A stretch of 64,000 nucleotides of DNA from Candidatus Tectimicrobiota bacterium (GTDB taxonomy: Bacteria > Tectomicrobia > Entotheonellia > Entotheonellales > Entotheonellaceae): NCBI GenBank assembly GCA_026005175.1, contig BPKO01000006.1:174906-238905 (forward strand). Direction: 5' to 3'. The position numbers and the translations under genes are program-made. Shown in pieces: positions 55,571 through 64,000 of this stretch. A model generated the notes under the pieces. The model was not told the origin of the DNA, ran no database searches, and was given only the letters and a program-made list of their open reading frames with translations. Position 1 is the stretch's first letter. Each line of letters opens with the position of its first letter.

Positions 55571-57013
55571 TTACGGCCAGATGCCAAGCTGCTCATAAGC
55601 CACCACCACTTTCTGCAAGCCGCAAACAAAGGCAGCGGTGCGCATGTCCTCAATGCCGTGGCGCTCCATGGTGGCCAGGATCTGCTGCAGCCCCTGGCTC
55701 ATGGTTTCTTCGAGGCCCGAGTTGACCAGCTCCAGCTCGTCGATGCCGTGCAGCACTTCCTCGCGCAGCGCTGCGGGGAAGGTGCCGCCGGTGAGGGCTT
55801 CGATGCCGGCGATGAGGCGCCGCTGCGTCTGGATGCCGACGCGCTTGGCCATGCGGCCAAAGCGCATGTGGGAGAGGTTCTTCACCCACTCGAAGTAGCT
55901 CACCGTAACGCCGCCGGCGTTGGCAAAGACGTCGGGAATGATCACCTTGCCGCGGCGGCGCAGGATGAGGTCGGCTTCGGGGGTGGTGGGGCTGTTGGCC
56001 GCTTCAACGATGAGCGGCGCTTTGATGCGCGGCGCGTTGGCCGCCGTGAGCTGGTTTTCCACCGCCGCCGGCACCAGGATGTCGCAGTCAAGCTCCAGGC
56101 AAGCGCCGGGGCTGTCAAAGGTGGTGGCGTCGGGAAAGCCGCGGATGCTGCCGGTGTGCGCGCGCCAGGCCAGCACGTTGTCGACGTTGAGCCCCTCAGG
56201 GGCATAAAGACTGCCGTCGGACTCACCGATGCCCACGATGCGGGCCCCGGCCTGCTGGGCAAAGCGGGCGAAGTGGCTGCCCACGTTGCCTAGCCCCTGC
56301 ACCACGAGGCGCTTGCCTTCGAGGTCGCCGCTTAGCCCCGTGGACTGAAGCAGCTCCGGGTGGCGGAAGCACTCTTGCAGCACGTAGAGCACGCCGCGGC
56401 CCGTGGCTTCGCGGCGGCCGCGGATGCCGCCCAGGGTCACCGGCTTGCCGGTGACACAGGCCATGTTGTCGATGCCGGTGGGGTGCAGCATGTTGTAGGT
56501 ATCGGCAATCCAGGCCATCTCACGCTCGCCCGTGCCCAAATCGGGCGCCGGCACGTCGACGCCGGGGCCGATGAAGTTCTTGCGCACCAGTTCGGCGGTG
56601 TAGCGGCGCGTGATGCGCTCGAGTTCTTCGGCTTCGTAAGCGCGCGGGTCAAGCGCGATGCCCCCTTTGGCGCCGCCAAACGGCACGTCGACGATGGCGC
56701 ACTTGAGGGTCATGATCGCCGCCAGGGCAGCGACTTCGTCGGCGTCAAGCTGTGGGGCAAAGCGAATGCCACCTTTGGTAGGCAGGCGGTGCTGCGAGTG
56801 CTGGGCGCGAAAGCCCTGAAACAGCTGCACTTTGCCGCGAATGCGCACGGGAAACTGGAACGCGTAAAGATGGTGGCAGACGCGGATGTTCTCAAGCAGG
56901 TCGGGCGGCGCTTTGACGTAGCGTGCCGCCCGGGCGAAGGTGGTGTTAAAGCCTTCGAGCATGGAAGGGCCGTGCTTGCGCGACCCAGAACCGCCGCGGC
57001 GCCCGTTTGGCAT
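55571..57013 (-). CDS. gdhA: Glutamate dehydrogenase (Glu/Leu/Phe/Val dehydrogenase family)
   Basis: The 480-residue protein has QFPVRIRGKVQLFQGFRAQHS, the catalytic region TKGGIRFAPQLDADEVAALAAIMTLKCAIVDVPFGGAKGGI (the reactive Lys lies in GGAKGG, near residue 126), GPGVDVPAPDLGTGEREMAWI and the nucleotide fold VVQGLGNVGSHFARF. C-terminal NAGGVTVSYFEWVKNL is typical of bacterial and archaeal hexameric enzymes of NAD or dual specificity. About 40 residues precede the usual start of the family. ATG 57013 has AGAAGGAGTG upstream; the inner MLEGFN at codon 18 is an alternative. Confidence 0.94.
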   Translation of the reverse strand: MPNGRRGGSGSRKHGPSMLEGFNTTFARAARYVKAPPDLLENIRVCHHLYAFQFPVRIRGKVQLFQGFRAQHSQHRLPTKGGIRFAPQLDADEVAALAAIMTLKCAIVDVPFGGAKGGIALDPRAYEAEELERITRRYTAELVRKNFIGPGVDVPAPDLGTGEREMAWIADTYNMLHPTGIDNMACVTGKPVTLGGIRGRREATGRGVLYVLQECFRHPELLQSTGLSGDLEGKRLVVQGLGNVGSHFARFAQQAGARIVGIGESDGSLYAPEGLNVDNVLAWRAHTGSIRGFPDATTFDSPGACLELDCDILVPAAVENQLTAANAPRIKAPLIVEAANSPTTPEADLILRRRGKVIIPDVFANAGGVTVSYFEWVKNLSHMRFGRMAKRVGIQTQRRLIAGIEALTGGTFPAALREEVLHGIDELELVNSGLEETMSQGLQQILATMERHGIEDMRTAAFVCGLQKVVVAYEQLGIWP

Positions 57014-57052
57014 GGCGTGGCACTCCTTCTGCGCGGGACTGCGGTTTTGGCA

Positions 57053-57058
57053 ATTATA
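57053..57058 (-). promoter_or_regulatory. Perfect -10 box upstream of gdhA
   Basis: TATAAT on the minus strand lies 39 bases before the gdhA start. No good -35 box stands at 16-18 bases, so the promoter may need an activator. Confidence 0.45.
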
Positions 57059-57088
57059 GCCAGCCGCTCAGGCGCTTTGCCGCCCCGC

Positions 57089-57868
57089 TTAGTGCATGAC
57101 GAAGCCGCCGCAGACGGTAAAGCACTGCCCGGTCATGCCCGAGGACTCGTCGCTGGCGAGAAAGACGGCCACGCTGGCAATCTCTTCGGGCTGGATCACC
57201 CGTCCCAACGGAATCTGCTGCGTGTACCACCGCTCGGCTTCGGCATAGGAGGTGCCTTCGGCTTCGGCCTTGGCGGCAATGACGCGGCTGAGGCGCTCGC
57301 CGGCCGTGGTGCCCGGACACAGGCAGTTGACGCGGATATTGTAGCGGCCCACCTCGGCGGCCAGGGCGTGGTTGAGGCCGATCATCCCCCACTTGGAGGC
57401 GGCGTAAGGGGCACGGCGCGGGTAGCCAATGCGGCCGGCCACGGAGCCGATGTTGAGGATCACGCCCTGGCGCCGCTGCCGCATGTCCTGCAAGGCGTAC
57501 TTGGCGCAGAGAAAGGCGCCACGGAGGTTGACGTTGAGCGTCTCGTCCCACTCCGTTGCGCTCAGGTCCGCCACTTCTTTGGTAGGACCGGCAATGCCGG
57601 CATTGTTGACCAGGATGTCGACGCGGCCAAAGGCCGCGAGGCAGGCCTGGACCATGGCGCGCACCTCGTCTTCCTGCGACACGTCGGTGGGCTGCACCAG
57701 GGCGCGCCGCCCCAGGGCCTGCACTTCGCGGGCCGTTTCTTCCAAGCGCGAGCGGTTGCGAGCCGCCAGTACCAAGTCGGCCCCTTCGCGGGCAAAGGCC
57801 AGGGCAATGGCACGGCCGATGCCGTAGCCGCCGCCGGTGACGATGGCAATGCGATGTTGCAAGCGCAT
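57089..57868 (-). CDS. Short-chain dehydrogenase/reductase
   Basis: A 259-residue classical SDR. The cofactor motif is TGGGYGIGRAIA near residue 11, with NNAG near 90, the catalytic Ser in NIGSVAG near 142 and the catalytic YAASK near 155. The Arg in VLAARNRSR might favour NADP. C-terminal SSGMTGQCFTVCGGFVMH is normal. The substrate is unknown. It follows livF by 30 bases on the same strand and is likely the tail of the liv transcript, perhaps reducing an oxo compound imported or formed there. Confidence 0.88.
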   Translation of the reverse strand: MRLQHRIAIVTGGGYGIGRAIALAFAREGADLVLAARNRSRLEETAREVQALGRRALVQPTDVSQEDEVRAMVQACLAAFGRVDILVNNAGIAGPTKEVADLSATEWDETLNVNLRGAFLCAKYALQDMRQRRQGVILNIGSVAGRIGYPRRAPYAASKWGMIGLNHALAAEVGRYNIRVNCLCPGTTAGERLSRVIAAKAEAEGTSYAEAERWYTQQIPLGRVIQPEEIASVAVFLASDESSGMTGQCFTVCGGFVMH

Positions 57869-57898
57869 GGCGTGCTCCTTCGCGTTTGGCGCCGCAGC

Positions 57899-58600
57899 TT
57901 ACCGCCGGGCGCCAAGGTAAGGGATGAGCGCCTCCGGCCGCGGCACCTCCTGGCGGCTGCCGGCAAAGCAGAGGCGCCCCGCTTCCAGCACCAGCACGGT
58001 ATCGGCCACCGCCAGGGCAGCTTTGACTTTCTGCTCTACCAGCAAGAGGCCCATGCCTTCTCGTGCCAGGGAGCCAAGGGTGGCCAGGACGCGTTGCGCC
58101 ACCAGGGGCATCAGCCCCTCCAGCGGCTCGTCGAGCAGGAGAAAGCGCGGGTTGGTACACAGCGCCCGGGCGATGGCCACCATCTGCTGCTCGCCGCCCG
58201 AGAGCAGGCCGGCCGGCTGCCGCAGCCGCTCCCCGATGACTGGGAAGAGCTCGCACACCCGGGCCAGCGTCCACGGGCCACCCCGGCTCAAGCGCAGCCC
58301 GAGCCGCAGGTTCTCTTCGACGGTGAGCTCCGGAAAGAGGCGCCGGCCCTGTGGCACGTAGCCCAGCCCCAGCAAGGGAATGCGGTAAGGGGGCAGGCGG
58401 GTGAGCGCCTGCCCGTCGAGGGCGATCCGCCCGGTCACGGGACGCACCAGGCCCAGGATCGCTTTCAGGACGGTGGTCTTGCCCGCCCCGTTGCGGCCGA
58501 GCAGGCACACCACTTCGCCGCTGCGCACCTGTAAGGAAAGGTCGCGCAGCACCGGCGCGCCGCCGTACCCGCAGCTGACGCGCTCGAGGACGAGCCTCAT
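57899..58600 (-). CDS. livF: Branched-chain amino acid-type ABC transporter ATP-binding protein LivF
   Basis: The 233-residue ATPase has Walker A GRNGAGKTTVLKAILGL near residue 35, LGYVPQGRRLFPELTVEENL (typical of LivF), the signature LLSGGEQQMVAIARAL and Walker B FLLLDEPLEGLMP. It overlaps livG by 4 bases. The livJHMGF set imports branched-chain amino acids or related amides and acids. Confidence 0.93.
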   Translation of the reverse strand: MRLVLERVSCGYGGAPVLRDLSLQVRSGEVVCLLGRNGAGKTTVLKAILGLVRPVTGRIALDGQALTRLPPYRIPLLGLGYVPQGRRLFPELTVEENLRLGLRLSRGGPWTLARVCELFPVIGERLRQPAGLLSGGEQQMVAIARALCTNPRFLLLDEPLEGLMPLVAQRVLATLGSLAREGMGLLLVEQKVKAALAVADTVLVLEAGRLCFAGSRQEVPRPEALIPYLGARR

Positions 58601-59343
58601 GCCTCACCCACTCCCAGGTAGAGCTGCTGCACTGCCGGCGCGGCTTCCACTTCGGCCGGCGTGCCTTCAAAAACAACGCGGCCGCGGTCCAGGACGGTGA
58701 CGCGATGAGCCAGGGAGAGCACCACCGGCATGTTGTGCTCGATGAGCAGCACGGTGGCTTCCCGGGCCACCTCGCGCACCAGCCCCACGAACCCCTCGAT
58801 CTCCTCGGGCGTGAGCCCCTGCGTGGGCTCGTCCAGCACCAGCAGGGCCGGGCGCAAGGCCAGGGCCATGGCCAGCTCGAGCAGCCGCTGGTGGCCGTAA
58901 GCGAGGCTGCCGGCCGGCTGCTGCCAGGCCGCCTGCAAGCCCACCCGCGCCAGCACCTCGGCGACGGGACCGCTGAGATGCGAGGCGCGCAGACAGAAGA
59001 AGTCGCGCAGGCGGCGCAGCCGCAGGCGCTGCGCCGCCAAGGCCACGTTGTCAAACACCGTGAGATTGCGCAGCACCGCCGGTATCTGAAACGTGGCAAC
59101 GATGCCCAGCCGCACGCGGTCCTGGGCGCGCCAGCGGGTGATTTCCCGCCCGGCAAAGAAGAGGCGCCCGGCGCTAGGCGCCAGGCGGCCGGTGATCAGG
59201 TTGGCCAGGGTGGTCTTGCCCGCGCCGTTGGGGCCGATGAGGGCGCGGATCTCTCCGCGCGCAAGGCGCAGGTCGACGCCGCTTACGGCCACCAGCTCGC
59301 CAAAGCGCCGCTGCAGCCCCCTTGCTTCCAGCAGCGGCTTCAT
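58597..59343 (-). CDS. livG: Branched-chain amino acid-type ABC transporter ATP-binding protein LivG
   Basis: The 248-residue ATPase has Walker A GPNGAGKTTLANLITG near residue 37 and GIVATFQIPAVLRNLTVFDNVALAAQ. The signature region is SLAYGHQRLLELAMAL (LAYGHQR in place of LSGGQ, as often in LivG), and Walker B is LLVLDEPTQGLTPEE. ATG 59343 overlaps the livM stop by 4 bases. Upstream frames that extend it are not coding-like. Confidence 0.92.
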   Translation of the reverse strand: MKPLLEARGLQRRFGELVAVSGVDLRLARGEIRALIGPNGAGKTTLANLITGRLAPSAGRLFFAGREITRWRAQDRVRLGIVATFQIPAVLRNLTVFDNVALAAQRLRLRRLRDFFCLRASHLSGPVAEVLARVGLQAAWQQPAGSLAYGHQRLLELAMALALRPALLVLDEPTQGLTPEEIEGFVGLVREVAREATVLLIEHNMPVVLSLAHRVTVLDRGRVVFEGTPAEVEAAPAVQQLYLGVGEA

Positions 59344-60295
59344 GGCAGCCACCTCCAGCGGGCACGCACCCCGCCCAGAATGCCCTGGGGAAGGGCGCGC
59401 ATGACCACCACGATGGCCAGCCCTACCACCAGAAGATAGGCGCTGGTCAGGCGGCTGGCCAGCTCGATGGCGTACGTCATAAAGGCCACTCCGAGCAGCG
59501 GCCCCAGGGTGGTGCCCGCCCCTCCAAGGAGGACCCAGAGGAGGGGCAGCACCGAGTAAAGGATGGCGGCAAAGGCGCTCCCCACGTAGGAAAACAAAAG
59601 CGCGTACGCCGCCCCGGCAGCCCCTGCCATGCCCCCCGAGAGCACCAGCGCCAGCCACCGGTATGCCAGCGGGCTGTAGCCAAGCAGGCGGGTGCGCTCC
59701 TCGTGCTCGCGCAAGGCCACCAGCACCCGGCCAAAAGGGGAGCGCACCAGCCAGAGGGTGAGCCAGGAGGACGAGGGCAAACAGCCCCAGGGCCAGGGCG
59801 TAGCGCACCGCGGGGGCGTGCAGGGCCAGGTGCCAGGGCCCCAGGCGCAGCGGGGCAAGGCGGCCGGCAAGCACGAGGCCCTGGTCGCCCAGGGTGATGC
59901 GGTTGAAGTAAAGGGTCAGCAAGTAGCCAGCTTGCCCAAAGAGCATGGTGACAATGGCAAACGCCACCCCGCTGGTGCGCAGGCTCGGGCCGCCGATGAG
60001 CGCCGCCAGCAAGAGGCTTGCCCCCAGCCCGCAGAAAAAGGCCGGCGCCGGCGCCACCTCCCAAGTAGTAAACGGGCAGGCCGGCCCCGTAAAGCCCGGC
60101 GGCAAAGAACAGGGCGTGCCCCAGGCTCATCAGCCCGCTATAGCCCAGGAGCAGGTTGTAGCCCGCCGCGTACGTGGCAAAGATCAGCACGCGCGTCATC
60201 ATCCCCAAGTGGAAAGGGGACAAGACTAGCGGCAGAAACCCCAGGCCGGCAAGGACGCCCAGGTGTAGGGCGAGGATCCGCGCGGTGGCAGTCAT
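59340..60295 (-). CDS. livM: Branched-chain amino acid-type ABC transporter permease LivM (two frameshifts)
   Basis: Joined across two +1 frame changes (near 60065 and near 59765), this gives about 317 residues, the normal LivM length. Part 1 has LGMMTRVLIFATYAAGYNLLLGYSGLMSLGHALFFAAGLYGAG, part 2 has GGPSLRTSGVAFAIVTMLFGQAGYLLTLYFNRITLGDQG, and part 3 has WLVRSPFGRVLVALREHEERTRLLGYSPLAYRWLALVLSG. All three are standard LivM blocks in the right order. It overlaps livH and livG by 4 bases each. The interruptions are probably sequence errors. Confidence 0.87.
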
Positions 60296-61152
60296 GCCCG
60301 GGCCTCTCCGAACAGGCCGCCGCCGCGCACCACCAGGGCCAGGGCCACAAGCAGCGAGGCGAGGAGGCGGGCCAGGGTAGGGGTGAAGAAAATCGACACC
60401 CCGGCATCGAGATAGCCAATGACGAAGCTGGCCGCCAGGGTTCCCCGCAGGTTGCCAAGGCCGCCCAGGATCACCACCATGAACGAAAGGAGCAGGGCGT
60501 CGAGCCCCATGAGGTAGTGCGCCTGCTGCACCGGCACCACCAGGACGCCGGCCACCGCCGCCAGCGCTGCCCCCAGGGCAAACGCGCCGCGGTACACGCG
60601 GGGCACCGGCACGGCAAAGGCCTGGGCGATTTCGGCATCCTGCTGGGTGGCGCGCATGAGCAGCCCCAGGGTGGTGCCGCGCACCAGCCACCACACGCCG
60701 CCCAGGAGGCAGGCAGCCACCGCCGCCACCAGCAGCTTGTAGCGCGAGTAGCCAAACCAGGGAAGGGAGACCGTCCCGAGGAGCGGGGGCGCCACGGCGC
60801 GCGCCTCCGGCCCGTAGAGCAGCAGGGTGAGCTGCTGCAAGATGTAGAGCCACCCCAGGGTAATGACGATGGTGGCGTCGGGGGCATAGCGCACCGGGCG
60901 CAAGGCCAGGGCGTCGATAAGCACGGCCAGGCCGGCCACCCCCAGCGGCGCCACCACCACCGCCACCAGGAAGCTCCCCGTGGCGGCCGTGATGGCCCAG
61001 GCCAGCACCGCCCCCAGCATGAAGAACTCCCCGTGCGCGATGTTGACGATGCGCATGACGCCAAAGGTCAGCGACAGGCCCACCGCGGTGAGGGCCAGCA
61101 GGAGGCTAGACACCGTGCCTTCAAGCAGCGCCAGGGCAAGCTGGCCGGTCAT
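60292..61152 (-). CDS. livH: Branched-chain amino acid-type ABC transporter permease LivH
   Basis: A 286-residue permease. It has GTVSSLLLALTAVGLSLTFGVMRIVNIAHGEFFMLGAVLAW near the N terminus and LGLLMRATQQDAEIAQAFAVPVPRVYRGAFALGAALAAVAGVL near the coupling loop. C-terminal FMVVILGGLGNLRGTLAASFVIGYLDAGVS is typical of LivH. It starts 12 bases after the binding-protein stop. Confidence 0.93.
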   Translation of the reverse strand: MTGQLALALLEGTVSSLLLALTAVGLSLTFGVMRIVNIAHGEFFMLGAVLAWAITAATGSFLVAVVVAPLGVAGLAVLIDALALRPVRYAPDATIVITLGWLYILQQLTLLLYGPEARAVAPPLLGTVSLPWFGYSRYKLLVAAVAACLLGGVWWLVRGTTLGLLMRATQQDAEIAQAFAVPVPRVYRGAFALGAALAAVAGVLVVPVQQAHYLMGLDALLLSFMVVILGGLGNLRGTLAASFVIGYLDAGVSIFFTPTLARLLASLLVALALVVRGGGLFGEARA

Positions 61153-61164
61153 AAGGCATGGGCG

Positions 61165-62441
61165 CTAGAGCGGCTGGGTGGTGTAGTCGGCCTCGGGCGG
61201 GTACAGGCTCTCCTCGATGCGCGTCCGGTGCACCACTTCGAGCTTGCCGCCCACCACCCGGGAGATAAACTGCTGCGCAAAGACCTGGTGGATCTGCCCC
61301 ACGAAGCGCTTGGGCCCTTGCGGGTGGGCGAGGCCTTCCTCGAAGCGCTCGATTCCCTCTAGAGTCTCAATAAAAGCGCGGTAATCCTGGGGACCCCGGT
61401 AGCCGCTTTTTTCCACCACCTCCTTGATGACAAAAAGCGTCTCCCACACCCCGAACATGTGCGAGTACGTCGACACGTCGCGGGGGTCTTCGCGGCTTGC
61501 CCCGTTGGCGTCTACCCCCACCGCCTCGCGGTACTGCCGCTCCCAGGGGGTGTCGTACTGGCCGGCATAGCGCGGCAGCGCCTCCCACAGGTACGAGCCT
61601 TCCAAGTATTCGAGGCCCGGGCTGGCCAGGTCCACGCCTTCGAGCGAGTCGATAAAGCCAAAGAGCTGCGGCCGGCGCGAGCCAAAGTACTCTCCCAGCT
61701 CGCGCACAAAGGTGAGCACCCCCGGTCCCACCATCACGTGGTAAATCACGTCGACGTCGCGGGGAAGGCGCGGGAAGTACTTGGTGAAGGAAGTCTCGGT
61801 GGGCGGAATGGGCACTTGCGCGACGATCTCGGCACCCAGGCGCCGCGCCGCGGCCCCGAAGAAGTCGCGGTGGTCGTAGCCAAAGGCGTAGTCAGGGAAG
61901 ATCATGGCGATGCGCTTGCCCAGGTTCTCGACGATCCACGGCGCCACCGCCGTCACCTGGGCGCGCACGTCGGTGATGCCGGCCTGAAACGTCCAGCGGT
62001 TGAGCTTGCCCGAGGCCACGTGGTACCCCTCGCTGACCACCAGGTAGGGGATGCGCAGCTCGCCGGCCCGCGGCGCCGAAGCCAGGACGACATTAGAAAA
62101 GAGGGTGCCGAAGATAAAGTCTACCCGGTGCTGCAGGGCAAGCTTTTCCACCACCTCGATGCCGCGCCGGGGATCGGTGCCGTCGTCTTCGATGATGAGC
62201 GCTACCGGGCGGCCGGCGATGCCGCCGCCGGCATTGATCACTTGCACCGCGGCGCGTGCCGTGCGCTCGTACCACTTGCCGTAGACGGCGCCAATGCCCG
62301 TGCGGTGGGCCTGAAGCCCGACTTTGAGCGGCGCCTGGGGGCGTGCGCCGAGGGGATCAGGAACCGGCACCAGGCCCCAACACCGGCCAGGGCGCCCAGA
62401 GCCTTCAGCATTTCTCTGCGCGTGAGCCTTGCCGACGGCAT
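61165..62441 (-). CDS. Branched-chain amino acid-type (LivJ-like) substrate-binding protein (one frameshift)
   Basis: About 425 residues when the frame is joined near 62363. The N-terminal piece from ATG 62441 is a twin-arginine leader (LTRREMLKALGALAGVGAW). The rest begins VPDPLGARPQAPLKVGLQAHRTG and continues through AAVQVINAGGGIAGRPVALIIEDDGTDPRRGIEVVEKLA. It then has IFGTLFSNVVLASAPRAGELRIPYLVVSEG, the type I periplasmic fold of LivJ/amide-binding proteins. The break behaves as a missing base. AAGGAGGGCTGAG precedes the ATG and a clear promoter lies upstream. It heads the livJHMGF-SDR operon. The ligand could be branched-chain amino acids, urea or short-chain amides. Confidence 0.9.
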
Positions 62442-62477
62442 CTCAGCCCTCCTTCTTGGTCGTCGTGCCAGGCCTTC

Positions 62478-62506
62478 AGCCTAGCGAGGGCGCCTCCCCC
62501 TGTCAA
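62478..62506 (-). promoter_or_regulatory. Sigma-70 promoter of the liv operon
   Basis: On the minus strand TTGACA and TAGGCT are separated by 17 bases and end 37 bases before the binding-protein ATG. Confidence 0.72.
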
Positions 62507-62548
62507 GCGCCGCCAGGCCCGCCTGCCGGGCCTCGCCTCACCTGCGAT

Positions 62549-62689
62549 TTAGTCTGAGGGAACCACCTGATACTCGACGCGATAGGGCTGCCCCACCCGC
62601 TGTGAGGCGTCGACCGTGATCCCCCGTCGTGCCATCTCAAACCGAGCATGTTCTGTAAAGCCGTACGCCTTGAGGGGGTCGAGAGACAT
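62549..62689 (-). CDS. Small DUF4258-like protein, possibly truncated
   Basis: The 46-residue open frame reads YGFTEHARFEMARRGIT near its start, which resembles the opening of DUF4258 proteins (HAR-x-RM-x-x-RGI), a family often found near toxin-antitoxin genes. Full domains are about 70-80 residues and the second half here is not convincing, so it may be cut short or frameshifted. The start at 62689 is the ATG nearest to the conserved part; the frame stays open further upstream, into the leuA promoter. Confidence 0.3.
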   Translation of the reverse strand: MSLDPLKAYGFTEHARFEMARRGITVDASQRVGQPYRVEYQVVPSD

Positions 62690-62818
62690 ATGCGTTTTCC
62701 CGCTGTTGCCGCCAAACGGCCGGCAAGGCGGATGGGTTGATGCGGGGACGCGCACTGTCAGAACCATACCATAAGGAGGGGAAGCAAACCAGATGGCGTC
62801 AGGGTATTGCATCCCCCC

Positions 62819-62847
62819 TTGACAGACGGCCCGGCAGGGGGTATAAG
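62819..62847 (+). promoter_or_regulatory. Strong sigma-70 promoter of the leuA leader
   Basis: TTGACA and TATAAG are separated by 17 bases, with only one mismatch in total. Transcription would start near 62855, giving a leader of about 315 bases before leuA. Confidence 0.8.
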
Positions 62848-62903
62848 TGTAGGCACTGTACGAACGCACTCATGACTCCCCGCGACAGGTTTCAGGGAGG
62901 ACG

Positions 62904-63014
62904 ATGGATACCATGAGCAGTGAGGTCGGCAGCCGCCAGCGCACCCGAGGGTGCGGGCTGCGGTGCACGTCACGGCTCGTGGTGTCCGTGCTGCTCCTCC
63001 TCTCCCTTCGCTAG
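62904..63014 (+). CDS. Leucine-operon leader peptide (attenuator)
   Basis: A 36-codon open frame with its own ribosome binding site (CAGGGAGGACG) lies between a strong promoter and leuA. Its end reads LVVSVLLLLSLR, with four consecutive leucine codons (CTG CTC CTC CTC) and further Leu and Val codons just before the TAG. This arrangement is the classic sign of ribosome-mediated attenuation by leucine supply, as for leuL of enteric bacteria. A long hairpin begins at the stop codon. The reading frame shows no other homology. Confidence 0.72.
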   Translation: MDTMSSEVGSRQRTRGCGLRCTSRLVVSVLLLLSLR

Positions 63015-63067
63015 GGGGACCTCGTCGGCTTCCTGACGCCCGGCGGCGCGGGAAGCGAGAGGCCCCC
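63014..63067 (+). promoter_or_regulatory. Extended hairpin in the leuA leader
   Basis: GGGGG and CCTC (63014-63023, with a bulged A) pair with GAGG and CCCCC (63059-63067). Inside, GCTTCC pairs with GGAAGC and CGCC with GGCG. A ribosome stalled on the Leu codons would stay just upstream, and one reaching the stop codon would cover the base of the stem. No T tract follows. A second hairpin (63125-63152) ends directly before the leuA ribosome binding site, so control may be at translation. Confidence 0.55.
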
Positions 63068-63169
63068 CGGTCATCCCCGTCGTAGTTCCCGGATCGAGGT
63101 CTCTCGTCTTCCGTGCATGCCGTGGTGGCAAGCCCGCGGGGCTATGGGCCACAAGAGGAGGGTTATTCC

Positions 63170-64000
63170 ATGCGCAAGATTGACATCTTCGATACCACGC
63201 TGCGCGACGGCGAGCAGTCGCCCGGCTGTAGCCTGAACGCTGCCGAAAAGCTGGAAATTGCCCACCAGCTGGCGCGCCTGGGCGTGGACGTCATCGAGGC
63301 GGGCTTTGCCGCCTCTTCGCCCGGCGACTTTGCCGCCGTCAAGACCATTGCCGAGCAAGTCAAGGGGCCGATCATCACCGCCCTGGCCCGCGGCATCCGC
63401 GCCGACATCGACGCCGTGGCGGCGGCCGTCAAGCCGGCGGAGCGGCCGCGCATCCACATCGTGGTCAGCGCCTCCGACATCCACCTCGAGCGCAAGATGC
63501 GCAAGTCCAAGGAAGAGGTGCTGCAGATGGCCATCGACTCGGTGCGCTATGCCCGCAACTTCTGCGATGACGTGGAGTACTCCACCGAGGACGCCTCGCG
63601 GGGCCGACCTTGACTACCTGTGCCGCATGATCGAAGAAGTCATCAAGGCCGGCGCCACGGTGGTCAACATCCCCGACACCGTAGGCTATGCCGTGCCCGG
63701 GGAGTGGTTCGAGACGTTCCACGCCATCATGCAGCGCGTGCCCAACATCGACAAGGTGAAAATCAGCGTCCACTGCCACAACGACCTGGGTATGGCGGTG
63801 GCCAACTCCCTAGAGGCCATCCGCGCCGGCGTGCACCAGGTGGAGGGCTGCTTCTGCGGCGTGGGCGAGCGGGCCGGCAATGCGGCGCTGGAAGAGATCA
63901 TCATGGCCCTGCACATGCGGCCGGATTACTACAACGCTTACACCACCATCAACCTCAAAGAGCTCTACCGCACCTGCAAGCTCATCGCCAACCGCATGGG
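63170..64000 (+). CDS. leuA: 2-Isopropylmalate synthase, partial at the right edge (one frameshift)
   Basis: The product starts the leucine branch by condensing acetyl-CoA with 2-oxoisovalerate. It opens with [53 protein letters not shown], the LeuA signature. After one extra G in the G run at 63599-63602, the frame continues [31 protein letters not shown]. The metal-binding [14 protein letters not shown] and the [13 protein letters not shown] block follow. The gene runs beyond the window, so the regulatory domain is not seen. ATG 63170 follows AAGAGGAGGG. It is preceded by a leader-peptide attenuator. Confidence 0.93.

Noticed and set aside
56360-58534. 724-codon open frame on the plus strand
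   Set aside because: It is antisense to gdhA, the SDR gene and livF, all with clear motifs, and has no recognisable domain.
63609-63611. TGA inside leuA as a second selenocysteine codon
   Set aside because: It is in frame only after the +1 shift at 63599-63602. With the shift removed no stop remains, and LeuA has no Cys at this site.

Overview
The window is a gene-dense chromosomal segment of a G+C-rich bacterium (roughly two thirds G+C by eye). Third positions are strongly G/C, Shine-Dalgarno sites are purine-rich, and promoters are of sigma-70 type. Nothing fixes the taxon. The mix of aldehyde:ferredoxin oxidoreductase, many importer operons, one- and two-component regulators, KaiB/KaiC and a probable selenoprotein is of the kind found in uncultivated Tectomicrobia, Rokubacteria/Methylomirabilota or deltaproteobacterial lineages. 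That placement is inference. No insertion sequence, phage, CRISPR array or rRNA gene was seen. Many genes carry single-base frameshifts, mostly +1 insertions and several in short homopolymer runs, so the sequence itself looks error-prone. I treat these genes as probably intact in the cell and annotate them as single interrupted genes.

Layout. 0-6.8 kb: a DUF2182/DUF1326 pair, then a hybrid histidine kinase, a CheY-like regulator and a receiver-cyclase fusion. 6.8-11.4 kb (minus): a PLP dehydratase and a peptide-type ABC importer (binding protein and two permeases). 11.5-14.8 kb: an OsmC-like protein with an in-frame UGA at its redox cysteine and a SECIS-like hairpin after it, an aldehyde:ferredoxin oxidoreductase and a HpcH/HpaI aldolase. 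15.0-22.4 kb: a clock-like signalling locus, GAF-GAF-PAS histidine kinase, Rcp1-like regulator, receiver + KaiA/RsbU-domain protein, kaiB, kaiC, and a REC-PAS-kinase-REC hybrid. 22.4-24.2 kb: a phosphoribosyltransferase, tRNA-Glu, tRNA-Lys and ilvE. 24.6-37.5 kb: a housekeeping block (Fis-type regulator, short GlmU, PcrA/UvrD, gatCAB, polA, rnr, smpB, ssrA tmRNA).

37.6-42.3 kb: a second peptide-type importer and an EAL/HDOD protein. 42.4-48.6 kb (minus): a sugar-type importer whose binding-protein gene is present three times in tandem, two copies with a near-identical promoter. 48.7-55.6 kb: SthA-type transhydrogenase, an HDOD protein, a nitrate/taurine-type importer with two permeases, and a CheR-type methyltransferase. 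55.6-62.4 kb (minus): glutamate dehydrogenase, a short-chain dehydrogenase and a branched-chain amino-acid-type importer (livJHMGF). 62.8-64.0 kb: a leucine-operon leader with a strong promoter, a Leu/Val-rich leader peptide and hairpins, then leuA running off the right end.

The three points most worth attention are the KaiA-like-KaiB-KaiC cluster outside a recognisable cyanobacterial context, the candidate OsmC-like selenoprotein with its SECIS-like hairpin, and the leuA leader-peptide attenuator.
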